A stretch of 64,000 bases of DNA from Perca fluviatilis (lineage: Eukaryota > Chordata > Actinopteri > Perciformes > Percidae): NCBI RefSeq assembly GCF_010015445.1, contig NC_053126.1:14882669-14946668 (forward strand). The letters run 5' to 3'. A program made the position numbers and the translations under genes. Below the pieces are notes generated by a model. The model did no database searches, was not told the DNA's origin, and saw nothing but the letters and a program-made list of their open reading frames with translations. Of the stretch, positions 38,001 to 52,434 are shown piece after piece. Position 1 is the first letter of the stretch, and each line of letters opens with the position of its first letter.

Positions 38001-41000
38001 TGTGATAACAAAAACATTATGAAGTTGCATTGATTATAAACCACATATCAGTTTCAGCAGACGATACTGTGTGCGTATGAGCTTTTAACTTATTAACAAT
38101 GATAAGCCATCCTTCTGTGTTGCATCCGCAGTCTACTGTGCAAGAATTTTCCAAGGATTTGCATTTTGACCCAAAATGTGTGACATCTGGAGGCCGGCTC
38201 GACTGTTTTAGCTGTGCTCCTCTAATTTGGAGCTGCGGCCCAAATTCCAGGCTGCTGTCAGAGCTCACACCATCACTTACTATTATTCACCAAACTGACT
38301 CATTCTAGTTCTGTGAAAGCCCACAGAGACTCCATGCTATATCAGTCAGCTCCACTGGAAGTCATTTTTAGTGACGGCGATGGAAAGAACGCCTCATTCG
38401 CTTCTCCCAATCTCTTTCAGTAAACTGTGGAAAATAAGTGTATTTGCACCACTAGGTGTCTTGAGGAATGGTGGCAATGTGTAGAATTAGCAGGAGTATT
38501 TACTGTAGAATTCATATTCCTCAAAGCCACAAAAGTCAAACATCATCTGTCCTGATGTTTATAAATCCAAATATGCTCACTTTTCTTTTGTTGATTTTCA
38601 ATAGAAATGATAACTTAAAGGTGATCTGTCTTCAAAACCACATATTGCATAATACACCAGCATTGTGTGATCACCCACAAGCTCCTCTAATGCACAAAAC
38701 ACTGTTAAACAACATATATGATCGATATGGTTGTTTCAGAGATGAGTGGGTAGGTTTGCAATATGACATATTTGTCAGCAAATTTAGGGTCCATCTACAG
38801 CTGCATTCTGCCAGCATGAGACGTAGTCGAGGGATCTATTGATCAGACACATCCGCAGGGAGGCAGTGAGCCGATTTGATTTGGTTCTACATAGGAAGTG
38901 TGTGCTGCCTAAGGGTTTTTTCCACATTAGCCAATGAAACTGCCACAAAGCTCCGGCTTAGAGTGAAAATGGGGACTCTCCCTTTTCTGTTTAATAAAAG
39001 AAATTTCAATTAATTGTCACCAAGTCAGTCTGTCATTGCCTAATTGTTAAAGCTGAAGATTTTCTTTTTTGCAGTGAGGTACGTTACATGAAAAAGTTAG
39101 CATATAGTTCCACCTACACTTTCAAAAAAAACTCAGCAACATCACACCTAAACTCCTGGAGCCTCTGAGGTGTTGTTTAACTGAACAAGCTGGTCAGTCT
39201 GTGCCGGGTGCACTATGTAAAAGAAATTGACGGCCAGCGTTGGCCAGAAAGCTCCTGTCGATGATGCTGATGACGTATTTCTGGCGAATTACCCTGAACC
39301 GGCGTATTACCAACAGGCTGATCAGCTTGACCTTCAGATCAGATGGATAAATATAAACATAATCAATTCATCAGCAGAGCAAAGAAACACATAGTTTTGT
39401 TTTATGCTAATAATAAGGTCACAGTTTCAGCATTTTGGATGGAAAAACATGTAGGCAAGTGGACATATTCCATGCTCCAGACCTCGACATGAAGCGATAA
39501 AACCTAAAGATATGACCAGTGGTAATGTAGCATGTGTCCTCTTGTAACCTCTTGTAAAAGCCTAGAAACACCCCTGGTGTATCTCAGTGACTGTCACTTA
39601 GATACAGTTTATACACATAATTTTAGAGAGTGTTAAAATCACAGGCATATTTATCGCTGAAGAGGAAGTATGTGTAGTCTGGACAAAGTCTTTCCTGAAC
39701 ATATTTAGAAAGGGTCTTATATCAGAAATATATCTGACTTTAATCTTATGTGGGGCACATCCACAGCCTGCAACATTATAAATAGCTGTAACTATGTGTT
39801 TGGCCTAAATTTGTGTCTTGTGTGTGCCGCTGAGGTCAGAAAACTATATCTGTCTGAAATAAGAGTGTATACCCCTGTCCCACTGTCAGTCATCTAGGTC
39901 ATAAGATAAATCAAAGGCAGCTGGACTAAAATTATGTAATTAAACTTCAGTACAGGATTGAACTACAGCATAAGCAGGTTTATTCCATCATTACAGACTT
40001 TGTTTCCAGCCATCTGACTGATGTGATGTCTCTGTTACACTGTTAAAGCGGAATTAAAATCTTGACGTTAAAGGAAAGCTGTAGTAGCAATGGTGTTCAC
40101 AAACTGTAACCATTCAGTCAAAACGACTTATAACCTCAACAAATCTGGAAGTGGGACAAACCTGCAAACTTTTCTCAGAGGATGAAAGCAAAGGCAAGTC
40201 TGAGGGATGTGCTTGACCTTGGATATGACAAGCATATAACTCTTGCAACATGTTCTCTCCATGACCAGGTCGTAATTAATGGTCTCATGAAGCCTGTGAT
40301 CTGATACAGTCAGGTCACTTCTTTATCATTTTTTTATTAAGCATTTGGTACCACCTCAGTCGAGGTTCCAAGTGAGCTGAGCCGATACTAAAAGGTACAG
40401 TTAAAACACTGCAGACCACTGATGGGAGAGAGAATCGTCACAAGCCTGACACACGACATCCTGCACAAGCCCGCCAATTTTAAATAGCTAAGCGACCGTC
40501 ATTAGCAAACACAATTCTTTTATTCACTCGCCCCAGAATTTAAAGAATGGTAGGCCGCAAAACTATGCCATACACTACATACACTAGGCCGTACATTGGC
40601 AAAGTGCAGACTAAGTTGCCGACAAAAGGAATATATAATATAAAATCACCATAACGCATCTTTCTAGAGTGCAATGGAATTAAATTAGGAAAGGCTATTG
40701 CATAAGACCTCTGGTGGGTCTGACAGTGCAGCCAAGACCTGCTGTCTAATGCAGCCAGCCATTCAGTCAGTCAGTGATGGCAGATGAGGACTGGCAGGGG
40801 GAAAAACGGCACGCTAATACTCACCTGTCGTTTACTGCAGCTTCCCTTCAAGGGTGATCATGTTGCTATCCATCTCATGAGACATATCAGCCAACTAGTA
40901 CACAAAGGTCATGTATGTGGTTGGTGTCTATTCCAATACCTCATGTGCATTTTTGAGTGTTTGATGAGATTTTGCAAATAAAAAAACTTCCCTTTTTTTG

Positions 41001-41784
41001 TAAACTTACATATTTCTGAGCAATTAATAAATTCAACACATAAAAATTAAGTGATGAATCCTAATTAAAAGATAATTTTTTGGACGCATAATGTTTTACA
41101 GTACAACTTTAAACAGGGCTGGAGTATCAGATCACAAAATGTGTTTCACTAAACAGCCAACAGCTGACACATTTGCTTGAACCTGCTGTTGTGTTTATGT
41201 GAAGGGGGTTCCTGGTTAGTGGCAGCAAAACCCCTGTAGTGATCATCAAATTGTTCTAACTCCCAACTCTTCAACATACTGACGTATGTGTTCATGGACA
41301 TCGGAAAAACATTTTTCACGTTCGTTGTCCTGCAGATAACACAAACAAACACCTGGCGATGTGCTGTTTGGATGCTTGCAGAAAACAGCAGAAAATCTTT
41401 TGTTATTGTGGCCTCCATGTTTTCACACACCTGATGCTCTCGGCTACGCCCAACCGTTGGTGGCAGTCATGCAAAAAGTTGTTGCCAAACGCCAATATAA
41501 CAGAAGAAGAAGAACACGCATCCCGACCATGTGAACGCTGCCAGTCGAAAAAACAACATAACCACGGGGGCGGTCCCTGTTATTCCGAGGTGGCATGAAC
41601 GCGCCATGATGCTTGGTCAGTGGGCCTGAGCGTTAAATACCGATGCACACAACACAGGATTTTCACCCCCAAGACTGCGTTTCATGTCCTGTGTGTCACC
41701 TAAACATACATCTTTTAACCCCACCTACAACGTTTTGCTAACCCTAAGTAAGTGTTTTTTTTTGGAAGATTATTTTTTGGGCAT

Positions 41785-41947
41785 TCTTAGGCCCTTATAT
41801 GACAGCTGAAGACACAAAAGGGGAGAGAGAGGGGGGAATGACATGCAGCAAAGGGCCGCAGGTTGGAGTCAAACCAAGGGCCACTGCGTTGAGGAGTAAA
41901 TCTCCGCATATGGGCACCCGCTCTACCAACTGAGCTATCTGGGCACC
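41785..41947 (-). mobile_element. tRNA-derived SINE
   Basis: On the minus strand the element begins GGTGCCCAGATAGCTCAG at about 41947. It has a box A (TAGCTCAGTTGG), a box B-like GGTTTGACTCC, and a tail with CCTGCGGCCCTTTGCTGCAT, a pyrimidine run and CTTTTGTGTC. It has the pol III signals of a tRNA head but cannot fold as a full tRNA and is fused to a non-tRNA body. It is a typical teleost SINE. Confidence 0.78.
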
Positions 41948-42100
41948 AAAGTGGATTTGACCTGCAAAATGCAAAAAGTAATGCCAAGGGGTCCTGACCA
42001 AGCGCGTTGAAAAATGACGCAAAAGTGATACCCAAAGCGTAAAAATGTGATGCCCATGGGTCCTGACCAAGTGTCAGTATGTTGACGACTTGGGAGTGAG
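41948..42100 (+). repeat. Two-unit minisatellite
   Basis: Two diverged units contain 'gggtcctgaccaag' at about 41989 and 42057, roughly 68 bp apart, with 'aaagtgatacccaaagcg' between. It is sandwiched between two SINE pieces. Similar minisatellites are common in percomorph fish. Confidence 0.6.
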
Positions 42101-42194
42101 AATGTGTTGTTTCTGCACATTGTTATTGGGGTAGAATACATTTATAGTTTTGCAATCACGCCGCTGAATCTGTAACTCGTCTATTCATGCTGAC

Positions 42195-42388
42195 CGCGGT
42201 GGATATGACACATGCGTTTGGTGTGGGAGATCTGGGTTCAGTTCACTGCAATACATCAACCAATGTGTCCCTGAGCAAGACACTTTACCCATAGTTGCTC
42301 CAGAGGGGTGCAGCCTCTGACATATATAGCAATTGTAAGTCGCTTTGGATAAAAGCGTCAGCTAAATGACATGTAATGTAATGTTCTG
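42195..42388 (+). mobile_element. SINE with conserved core and tail (V-SINE/HAmo-like)
   Basis: The sequence has 'gatctgggttcagttcac' (box B-like), 'ccctgagcaagacacttta', 'gttgctccagaggggtgc' and the end 'gtaagtcgctttggataaaa...gtcagctaaatgac', then a short ATGTA tandem tail. That core and tail are the hallmark of widespread fish SINEs. Confidence 0.75.
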
Positions 42389-42660
42389 GCTCAGGCTCCT
42401 CTGACCTTGACAATTACATCCAGTGCCAGGAAACAAAAGTGATACCTACTTTATGCTCATTGTTGGCTCTTGACCAGTGGCAACTTGTACTGAAAGGACT
42501 TGGCTCTGTTTGGTGTTGCACTTTATTGCCTATAATGGAGGTGCATCAGTGAGTGAGCCACAACAGTAAACACAAAGCCTCCCTGACTTCCATTTATAAT
42601 GGCTGCCTACATCATAACAAGGCCCTGCAGGCAATGTGAATCCACTAAAACTCAGTAACA

Positions 42661-42668
42661 TGGGGGGG

Positions 42669-42727
<59 letters not shown>

Positions 42728-42735
42728 GGGGGTTT
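42661..42735 (+). repeat. Homopolymer block G8-CC-T56-G6-T6
   Basis: A pure T run of about 54 bases is framed by G runs. This may be a retroposon tail read on the minus strand or an assembly join; unit purity this high is unusual. Confidence 0.85.
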
Positions 42736-43446
42736 TTTGCCAGTTTTTCCTCAATTAACAAAACTCAATGAGTGAAGTCTGGAAAGTAACGATGAAATAT
42801 AAAAAGTATTTCCAAAACATGGGCAATTTCAAGGATGGAGAATTTAAAAGACAGGGGATACGTGAGAGGGGCAGTTTTATGAGGACAGCTGAGGAGAGAC
42901 GGATATCTCTGGGCTGTGTCCAGCCCTTCAGTGCCAAAGGTTACCACCAAACTGGTCTTGCCAGCCATCCACTGTTAATATACTAAGGACCACCAACAGA
43001 TCCCAGACAGTGCATTGCTTATTTATGTCTGTTGATGTCGGCCAAATAGCCATATGTTGGCTGTAACATAATAAAATATATTTTTTTTAAGATTACCATC
43101 TTTAAAAGAATTTACATTTCACATTCATACAGTTACACACATTCACACCTGATGTGATGGTTTCCTATCTACGTAATCCCATCCTTCCACTGGGAATTCA
43201 TTTTTTGATCACAAGCCTGTTTTTATATCCTGCTCTCCTGCTGGCTCCGTGTTCAAAGAACCAAATTGCTCATTTAATGTCATAAAACAGTTTTTGTTAA
43301 TGGATCTGACATGTTTCCACTGAATGTGTGGCACATCAGCCCCCTCAGGACGAAGCAGCTAAAAGAGCCAAGAAAGGCCCACAGCCAGGGTTACTATAAT
43401 GATATCTGGGTAACCTGCGACGTCATCTCCAGTGCGGATCACTCTG

Positions 43447-43449
43447 TAG

Positions 43450-43508
<59 letters not shown>
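43447..43508 (+). repeat. (AG)n microsatellite
   Basis: About 60 bp of pure GA dinucleotides. A second AG tract is at 45099-45133. Confidence 0.95.
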
Positions 43509-43510
<2 letters not shown>

Positions 43511-45092
43511 ACTTGGAATCAAACTCTTGTTGTTTGTTCGGTGTCCAAAAATAGATGAGGATTATCATAGTATGAGATGTTTATTTTTAGGGTTCATATT
43601 GGCAAGCAAATGGGAAATGCAGAGCCTTCATGCTCTTTAATATATGTTACCCCCTTTAACTGTAACTGTTACAGCTTTTATTTGCTTTAATTTACTTGTA
43701 ATGAATCAATATAATATTTAAATGTGGTCATTTGATGTATTGTATCAGAGTTAGCTGGCAGCAGATTTTCATCTGCAGGTCACAGTCAAATTCTGAAAAT
43801 CCTGATGATGTCTGTAGATTAAAGAGTATGGTCTAGACTTGCTCTATATGAAAAGTGTCATGAGATACCAGCTGTTGTGATTTGGCTCTATATAAATACA
43901 ATCGACTTGACTTGATTGACCAGGCAGGCGGAGTGCTTCTTTTTGTCCAACACTTTGGTTTATAACCATTAATAGTAATTTTGCATTTGATTGTAGCCAC
44001 CTAGTTAACGATATACACGTATGTCCTTTCTTGTTAAACATATATAGGTTTCTAGGGTCAATTTGTGCATGGGGGTTAAACATACTGTGCATTCTTACTG
44101 CAGAGAAAATGTTGGTTTGTGTGCATGGGTGTTTGATGCAGCTTGGTAGCTGCTTTTGCATTTAAATCACCCTGGACGTCTGCTAACGTCAGGTAGAAAT
44201 GGTGTCAAAGATACAGATCAGATCCCTGTCATGAACGAGGATAGCTGTCTCATACTGTAACTGTTAATCATGGGAGAGGAAGTAGGAATTACAGAAACAC
44301 ACACACACACACACGCACACAGAATCGGGGCAAAGTGAATGTGATCATCGTCCTCCCCAATTTAGATTTAATTCACACAGAACAAGATTAAAGGATCCAA
44401 TCAGTGGTGACATTGAGCCGGGCATGCAGAGGAATGGGACACCAGGGAGGACTAATCATTCCTACTGCTCTGCTCTGCTGCGGCAAGCCAATCAAATCCC
44501 CGCCAGATGAAGCAGATGGTTGATATCATCTTTTCCCATTTCTACGTGTACGTGAGATTATCTCCTCAGCTTCAGCCCTCACGGGTGGTTGTTTACAGCG
44601 ACAGTGGCCTTTCTGCCGTCCGTCTGCGGGATGCTGATGCTAAGTTCTCCATGGTGTCGAGCTACCTGAGACCCAAACTGCGCAGGCAGGGATGGGGTCT
44701 ATGATGTTCCCAGTGTGGTGCAGTGAACATCACATCCTGTGCTGTATCTGTGACCTTCAAAACCCCATGAACAGGACACTGACAAGGATAGGGAATTTCC
44801 ATTTTTCTAAATTTCTCGTGTTGAGAAAACATAAAAAGTTGGACACTGCATTATTCTATAAAAAAAGTTTATTTTTAAACTGTTAATAAGCAAGCAACTA
44901 CTTCATTCTAAAAATAACCAGCAATTTCTTCAGTCTGCTCAGAATGCAATTTCTCCCAACTAGAAGATTATTCCTTACGTCACAACACAATTTTCTCTCC
45001 TGTCCTGAGATTACAGAGGCGGCTTATGCTTGGCTTAAGCAGGTCTGCAACAAGGAAAACAATACAGCAGAAGCTCCGCAGGAGATGACCTC

Positions 45093-45098
<6 letters not shown>

Positions 45099-45133
<35 letters not shown>
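45099..45133 (+). repeat. (AG)n microsatellite
   Basis: About 35 bp of pure AG dinucleotides. Confidence 0.93.
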
Positions 45134-45136
<3 letters not shown>

Positions 45137-47149
45137 GGACAAAGGTTGACCTGATGAGTAATTTGTCCTCCAAGGGCAAGGATCAAAATCAAAGACACGG
45201 TTTTATGTCACTCCACATTATTATTATTATCAATCTTGTCATCTTAAATGCAATGCGATGGCTCTTCAATATACAGCTAAATCAGAGCCTAATATAGCAA
45301 CTATTTTTAAACAAGTGTAATTTACAACACTGACACATGCACTTCTGGAACAGCAAACACATACTCCTGGCGTGATGCCAAAGAAAGTACCGGTTCTCCA
45401 GTGTGGTCTAATTAATGCAACGTACAAGAACCACAAGTGTAATAGAAGCCATCTGTACTCTAGTAGAGCACTGAAAACAGTGAACGTTTTCCATGTACAC
45501 AGAGAGGAACAGGTAACAGGAGAAGAGCGGCATGCCACTTCAGGATGTCCTTGTGGCAGAAAGAGGGCTCAGTGTTACACCTGTGGGCTCAGGTAATGAA
45601 TGTTGTGTATATCTCTTGAATTTCCTCGTCACTTACAACACCGGACGAGCAGCACGAGGACCTGCCGAGTAAAAGTCAAGCTGCTGATATCAAGACAGGA
45701 AGAATTACACAAGTGTCAGGCCAAAATTTTTGTTTAAATCATGCTCTCGCCATGCTGTGGCTTTGTGAGCATGTTGTGCATGTGATGCTCTGCACTGTTT
45801 TGCCAACTTAAAAGATTACTTTAAAAAGGAGACACAGCATACGACATCATCCCTTTCCCAGAAGCCAGGATTGTTTGTCATTTAGATATTGGCGGACTTG
45901 GAAATAATCTGGAAACAAGTCAAATGCTTTGCCAAATCTATTTTAGGGACAATACATCATCCCATTCATGAGCGACAATTACTTTCCATCGCTAATCGGA
46001 AAAAGGTGAATGGGGGCATGTTGTGGGATATGGGCACTAATCACTCCCCAGTGGATCTTGTAAGACTTGGAGCAGGACCGGCTGGTTGGCATTGTTCCTG
46101 CAAGTGAATCATATGATTGGAAAAATAGACCTTTCACTACTACAACGTGGAACTTAATCCTCAACATACTGCACACCTGCCTCCGTCACTGTGATACTCT
46201 ATATCCACCTTAGGCACACTTAGGCATCTTTAAAAGCTTTAAACCGTTCCATTTTGTTGAATACAAAATAGTTGACAATCTGACATGACTGCATCTTTCT
46301 CTTGCTACAATATGATGCAAACATATTGTAAGGGTGGCTGCATAAAAAGACACAATCCCCAGAGGAACTATAAAGTGATAGTTTCATGATCAGATCAGGC
46401 TTCATCACATTCAGAAGACTAGAAGAGGTTTAGGCCTGTATATAATTAAGCCCCAGCGGTCTGAAGCTTTTTAAGTCCTGGTTGTTTTGCATTGACTTGC
46501 ACAGACTTGCAGCGAGGCAGCCTTGATGAGAAGCATCTCTCTACACTCACTCTCACTGGGGACGAGCATGTTTCCATTGGACCAGCTGGGCTCTGAACTC
46601 ATGAGCTGGTCAGGTTAGGGGGTCACCGCTCTGTGCTTCTCCTGTCTTCTGCTACCAGCTTCACTCCTGACCATGAGAAACCAGAAGCAATGTGATGGCA
46701 ACAAAGAAAAACACTTATTTGATGACCTCACTCCAGCGTCAACAGCAACAGGTGTGCAGAGGCTGAATAATTTGTACACTTAAAGTAATCTGTCCTGGAG
46801 AGAGATCCTTTCAACTGAATATGACAACTGCCGTCAATAAAAGCAGATCGATTAAAATATAATCTGGCTGAAAAACATTTCCAGAAATCTGAGCACCTGT
46901 ATGTTTTGACCTAAGATCCCTACATGAATCTGCTTGATTGTTTTTTGTTTTGTTGTAGAAATTCAAAGTATCACAGTTGCTGAACACAGGCAAATAGGAT
47001 ACTGAACAGGTCTGTAAGAGTCTCTTTTACTGGAATGTTAAAAAAGATTCTCACATATCTCCTTGTTACAAAAGGTGACTCATAGCAAGTGATAACACGA
47101 TAATTAGATAAACAGCTACAGTACACATGCTAGTAGCTCTGTGAGGCTA

Positions 47150-48065
47150 CTTATAGGCACAGTAGTGCTTTGAGCTAAATGCTAACAACTCAAGATGACA
47201 ATGCTAATATGCTTTAGTTTAAGATATAACGTTTGCCATGGTCATAATTTTAGTTTCAGCATATTAGCATACTAACATTTGCTAGCCCTAAAAGTATAGT
47301 TTAGACAGCTGACGTTGCTAGCATGTTGATGTTTAGCATATTGTTTTCCATTGTCATCATCTTAGTTTAGCATGTCTGTTACAGTGCAAATTATTTTGGC
47401 TTAAAGGGACAGTTCATCCCAAAATCAAAAAAAAACATATTTTTCCTCCTACCTGTATTGCTATTTATCAGTCTAGATTGTTTTGGTGTGGGTTGCCCAG
47501 TGTTGGAGATATCGGCCGTAGAAATGTCTGCCTTCTCTCGAATATAATGTATATTATATTATATATTATATATAGTTAGATGGCATTCAAAAACTCAACA
47601 GTAATGCCACTTTTCAGAAATCATAACCGGTTACTCAAGATAACCCACAGACCTGATTGTGAGCAGTTTCGTGTAGGAACTATTCTCTTTCAACCTGACT
47701 ACTCCCGCCAACTGTATCACTGCGCAGAAGGAAGCGTAGGCTACTCATGGACGAGCTGTAACTGTAGCTAACCCATACTGCTAGCTCACCTGAGCTAGAG
47801 CTAACATTATAGCTCAGCCGAGGACGCCAATGTTTATATATTGCGCTGTCACGAGCGTCAGACTCTCGTAGCCTAGCTATATGACTTGAAATTTGGACTG
47901 AGATGGCACTAGACCTAGTTGGAGAATCACATAGGCCTAGTTATTGAATTTCATCATGAGGCAAACAAGTCTTTACCACATTTCATGGCAATCCATCTAA
48001 CAGTTGTTGAGGTATTTCAGTCTGAGCTAAAGTGAACTGACAGACTGACATTCCCATCCCAAGAG
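47150..48065. mobile_element. Nested non-autonomous teleost elements
   Basis: An outer repeat is represented by 'gcatattagcatactaacat' (about 47260) and by 'catggcaatccatctaacag' with 'gagccacattgctagtgtgg' (about 47985-48080). Between them a second element starts at about 47404 (GGGACAGTTCATCCCAAAAT). It continues with 'gttggagatatcggccgtag', 'ctcaacagtaatgcc' and 'tactcaagataacccacaga' to about 47880. The inner family is common in percomorph genomes. Neither codes for protein. Confidence 0.6.
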
Positions 48066-49118
48066 CCACATTGCTAGTGTGGTTCAAAAGTTTAAAAAAA
48101 GCTGTCTATGTGCAGGCCACAGTCTTGATGCAGGCTCCAAAAACTCTTGCGCATTCGTTCATTTCATTTAGAATATTTTCGTAGTTGGAGTAGTAGTCTG
48201 AGTGGTGTGAGCTGTCTCTCTGCTCATTTGCCTGGCTGCCAACCACCACAAAACTGGTAGATCAATAGATGCTTGTCAGTAATGCTGGAGGTCATCAATC
48301 GAAACACAGAAGCACATTTATGTAATCAGGCAGATGGGAGATGTGAGGTCAAAAAAAGAAAGAAATCCTTATCTCCTTTAGATCTGTCTGAAAACAACCA
48401 CGGGGCACAAAACAGGTATGTATCAAATTCCAGTGAGAAAAAACTGAGTAAATACTCATCAATGTTATTTGAGTTTGATCAGATTTGGATGGTAAGGGCT
48501 CTGCCTTCAGCTGTGGTTTGACAGGAGAGGGTGCCCTGCCTCGCTGCAGCTGTTCCACTTGTTGACATCGGCCCACTGCACTTCTTCTCTGGCAGTGATA
48601 TTACATTTCACCTTCTTTGGTTTTCGCGGGTTTTAAAATAGTCCAACTTTTCCAAATCATGCAGTAAACAACACACATCCTCCTTGTCCAGCCTGCAGTA
48701 ATGTAATCCTTCATAGCAGCAATCTTACCGGCTATTGCTGATATATATTTATGGTCTCTATAAATGTTTCATACTGTGGCTTAAGTGTGTTTATTTCCCA
48801 TGAGGAGTCATCACTTGATCACTTGACTAAACATAATTAAAGTCAGGAGGGTTTCTTAAATGCTAAGCAGTGCAGGCGCTGCCAGATGCACACCTGTTTT
48901 GCATCTTGGTAGTCAGTTAATTTACTGAAGCCATAAACTGGCACAATAAGTAGAGCTGAAAAATGATTTTAGAAAGTGTGCCCATTCAACAGAGTTGCAT
49001 CTGTGTCAGGAAAGAGTACACAGAACATCTCTCACATTTGCCAGTTTGGTTAAATATGTTATCATCTGCTTTTTATGAGAAGCAAATATATGCTTTAATA
49101 TCGCAACATTTGCTTATT

Positions 49119-49152
<34 letters not shown>

Positions 49153-49160
49153 CACACGCT
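49119..49160 (+). repeat. (CA)n microsatellite
   Basis: About 40 bp of CA with two interruptions. Confidence 0.93.
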
Positions 49161-50214
49161 TCATCAGTCTGCACATATGAAACACACAAAAGGCAGATAG
49201 ATTTCCTCTCAGGCTTTGCTTCGGCATTGGGATTTGTGATGGATACTTTGCCACCGGTGCTTCGGGGGTTAAAGTTAGGACATGATTTTAATCCAGGCTC
49301 AACAATCAAATCTGTTCAGGTATCACCTTCAGCACAAGAGGGAAGAACTATCGTCTACAGAGGGATTGTTTCAGCACACACCAGTAAAGTGAAACTGCTG
49401 TATTGGATTGTAAGGGTGTAATACTAGAGTGCTGTATTTCCAGTGAGTTTAGACTACTTTGAGAAGGCAGTTGGAGTTTGGGGATATCAACTTGAAGCAC
49501 GCAATCCTCTCAAGCTACCAAGGTTAAGGAATCTCTCTCAAGCAGGTGCTACTCATTATCCAAGATGCCCTTTATTGCTTCCATCTAATGCTTAATCCAG
49601 CTTTGGCCTCATATTTGATACGCAGCTCCGTGACGTCATATCTGATGCAATGTATGAGCTGTATCATAACTGTAATCCTCGTTGCCAACTAAGAAGTCTC
49701 AGAGCCATTCCCGAGCCGGTTTTTAGTCCCAAAGATGTCACCAAATTGTAATTATGTAATTGCCTCATCCTGAACAAGTCCCTCTGAGACATTTTCTTTT
49801 CTGCAACAGAGTTTTATTAATGGACTAGATCACTGAATCCTTTGAATCCAGAGAGTACAGCACTGCCCTGAAGGTTTTTGATTGAAGGAAGGAAGTTTAC
49901 GTCCAACATTGCAGAAGTACACTTTAAGTTACACTAGCATCAGCATTACAGCATTGTATTAAAACATACTTATATTTAAACCTGTGCATTATGTTAACTG
50001 GTTGCAGCACTTACCCTTCAGACAATCACCTAAATTACTGAGGGGACTGAACATCCATGTCCTCTTTTATCTCATTCATTTCATTTTATTCCAATTTCTA
50101 TCAATTTCAGCCAAATTTTCCATTTAAAATCTGGAGAATCTATTGCAGTAATAAAAATGTTACCAAATAGCGAGATGCTGGTGTTATCAAGATGTCTTGC
50201 TGTAGAAACAAACC

Positions 50215-50745
50215 AGGTGGAAGAAGTACTCAGATATTTTACTTAAGTAAAAGTTGCAATACCACAGTGTAAATTTACTCTGTTACAAGCAAAGGTCCTG
50301 CATTCATAGTCTTACTTAAGTAAAAGTACTATCATCAAAATATACTTAAAGTACCAAAAGTAAAAGTACTCATTATGCATATTGGCCCATTTCAGAAAAA
50401 TATAGATAATATCAATGGATTACAATGGGTGATGCATCAATGTGTATGCATCACTAATGTTGCAACTGGTAAAGGTGGTAAAACTGGTAAAAAATTTTGT
50501 TATATACTGTGAGTTAGTTTAATCCATAATAAGATGTCATAATGTATTAGTTGATGAATACTGTGTATTAATAATCAGAATCTGCAAAGTAACTAATGAA
50601 GAAATAAATGTAATACAATATTGGCTTCCAAAATGTAGTGGAGTAGATGTAAAAGCAGCATTTATTGGAAATACTCAAGTAAAGCACAGTCCCTCAAAAT
50701 TGTACTTCAGTCCAGCACTTGAGTAAATACTTTCCAACACTGGAA
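50215..50745. mobile_element. Teleost interspersed element ('tactcaagtac' family), copy 2
   Basis: Begins near GGTGGAAGAAGTACTCAGAT and ends near CAGCACTTGAGTAAATACTT. It contains repeated 'ttacttaagtaaaagt' palindromic motifs. The two ends are partly complementary, as expected of a non-autonomous DNA element. It is related to copies at 13184-13735 and 52440-52540. Confidence 0.7.
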
Positions 50746-52434
50746 ACAAAACACACCTTTCTCTACATTCCCTAACGAAAATGTTGCCAATTGCATGGTT
50801 ATATAAAGGCTGGCTCCCTGAATCCAATTTCAAATACAAATGTTCATGATGCTCTCTCCAATGACAAAAATATAATTAAACATTTTTGGTGATCATTGTC
50901 GAGCCAAGTTAGGCATACTCATTTTGAGGTGCAGTATATATTTAAACAAAGTAGGCCTGATTTTATTAACACATATTTTATCCTAACCCCATTTGCAAAA
51001 ACGACAGGATGGCTGCTTAAGGACGAATGCTCGGAAAAGAGTTCTGACATAACATTTGATCTAGTGTAGGTTATACAATATGTGCATGTTTGCATGTATG
51101 TGTAGAGATCAGACACACTTTTGACTGTAAAGAGGCTACTCAAGGCTAATAACTAAACCTGTCATGTCTGTCCGAGTCCATGTCAACACTCACTCCCCCT
51201 CCCTCCCTCCCTCCACCCCTCCCAGACCCAGACTTAAAGGTGCAATAGGAGCCCATCTATAGTAGCACATGTTGCATAAAGTTGTGCAGTGTAAGCACAG
51301 GGTCTAAAAAGACCTTGTAATGCCTCTAGAAGAGAAACTTATACAATGCTTGTAGGTCTACCATCTAAGTGCACGGTGAGGGCCACGTTTTACTTGGCAA
51401 GGAATGGAGAGACAGAGGGGCAGGGGATAAAGATTCATTGGGGATCAATGAGGGATGATGTCCCAAGTGCGCCCACAACTTGTCCATTTAAAACTCACAA
51501 TACATGATTATTATAATTGGCACATCACAGTCATCATTGGGATGATTGTATGGAACATTGTGTGGCACTCTAATGAGATGTTCGGTGGTGTGCAAACACT
51601 GCCACACTGTATTTTCATCTCCAGGACCCAAGCAGGTCAGGAGATCGTGAGATCTGGCAGAAGATTAACGAAATAACTCCAAAATGGAGTGCACATACTT
51701 AACATGTCTTGTCTGGCACTCATCTGTCCATCTGTAGGTCCCTTGGGGCAACAGCAAACAGAGTTCCCAAACTTCACTGAGCAAAAAATAGGCATACATT
51801 TAATAACTTGCACTTCTTTGTTAGATCAGACCTGCTTAAGAAAAAAAAACACAGTAAAGGCTGAGCAGAAAGGAAGAAGCAAAGCCCTGGCTTGCGTCAC
51901 TAGCTACCTAAATCGTGGGAGCTACTAGACATCAAAAGTGCGTGATAACTAGCCACAGTATCATCTCTCCGTCTCTTATGCACCTGTTTACGTCTGGAAA
52001 CAGACTAAAAACAGCTGTCCTTCTGGTATTGCACTACACTCTTGAGATACATGACTGTCCACTGGGATTTCACTTTTTGGCTGTTAAAAATATGGAATAC
52101 ATAATACTAGTCTAACATATTCCATAAGATTTGCCTATTTTTCAAGAAGAGGGTATTGAGAAAACTAGTGTTGAGAAAACTAGTTCTCATTGTTCTGTAG
52201 CATATGTTCTGCAACTACATGCGTTTCCTTAAGCAGTATTAAAATATCAAAAGTAAATGTAAACATAATGCAAAAAAAATGCTACTGTGAATATTATGTT
52301 ATATATCACTGGATTATTATTACTGATGCATTAATGTGTAAGTAGAGTTTAAAGTAAAGTAAGCCATCAGATAATTGTAATATATAGTACAATATTTCCC
52401 TTTGAATTGTGGGGCGTGGAACGTATAGTAGCAT

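Noticed and set aside
39190..39345. Stop-free minus-strand stretch reading VIRRFRVIRQKYVISIIDRS
   Set aside because: It looks slightly protein-like, but it has no start, no clear splice sites, ends at a stop after about 45 codons and matches no family I can name. It is probably a repeat.
41880..41947. Possible tRNA gene on the minus strand
   Set aside because: Boxes A and B are present, but the acceptor stem does not close and the sequence continues into a SINE body and tail.
44507..44704. Small plus-strand frame after a GC-richer patch
   Set aside because: No domain and no neighbouring exons; an unsupported gene call.
47580..47771. 63-codon plus-strand frame
   Set aside because: Lies inside a known type of non-coding interspersed element.
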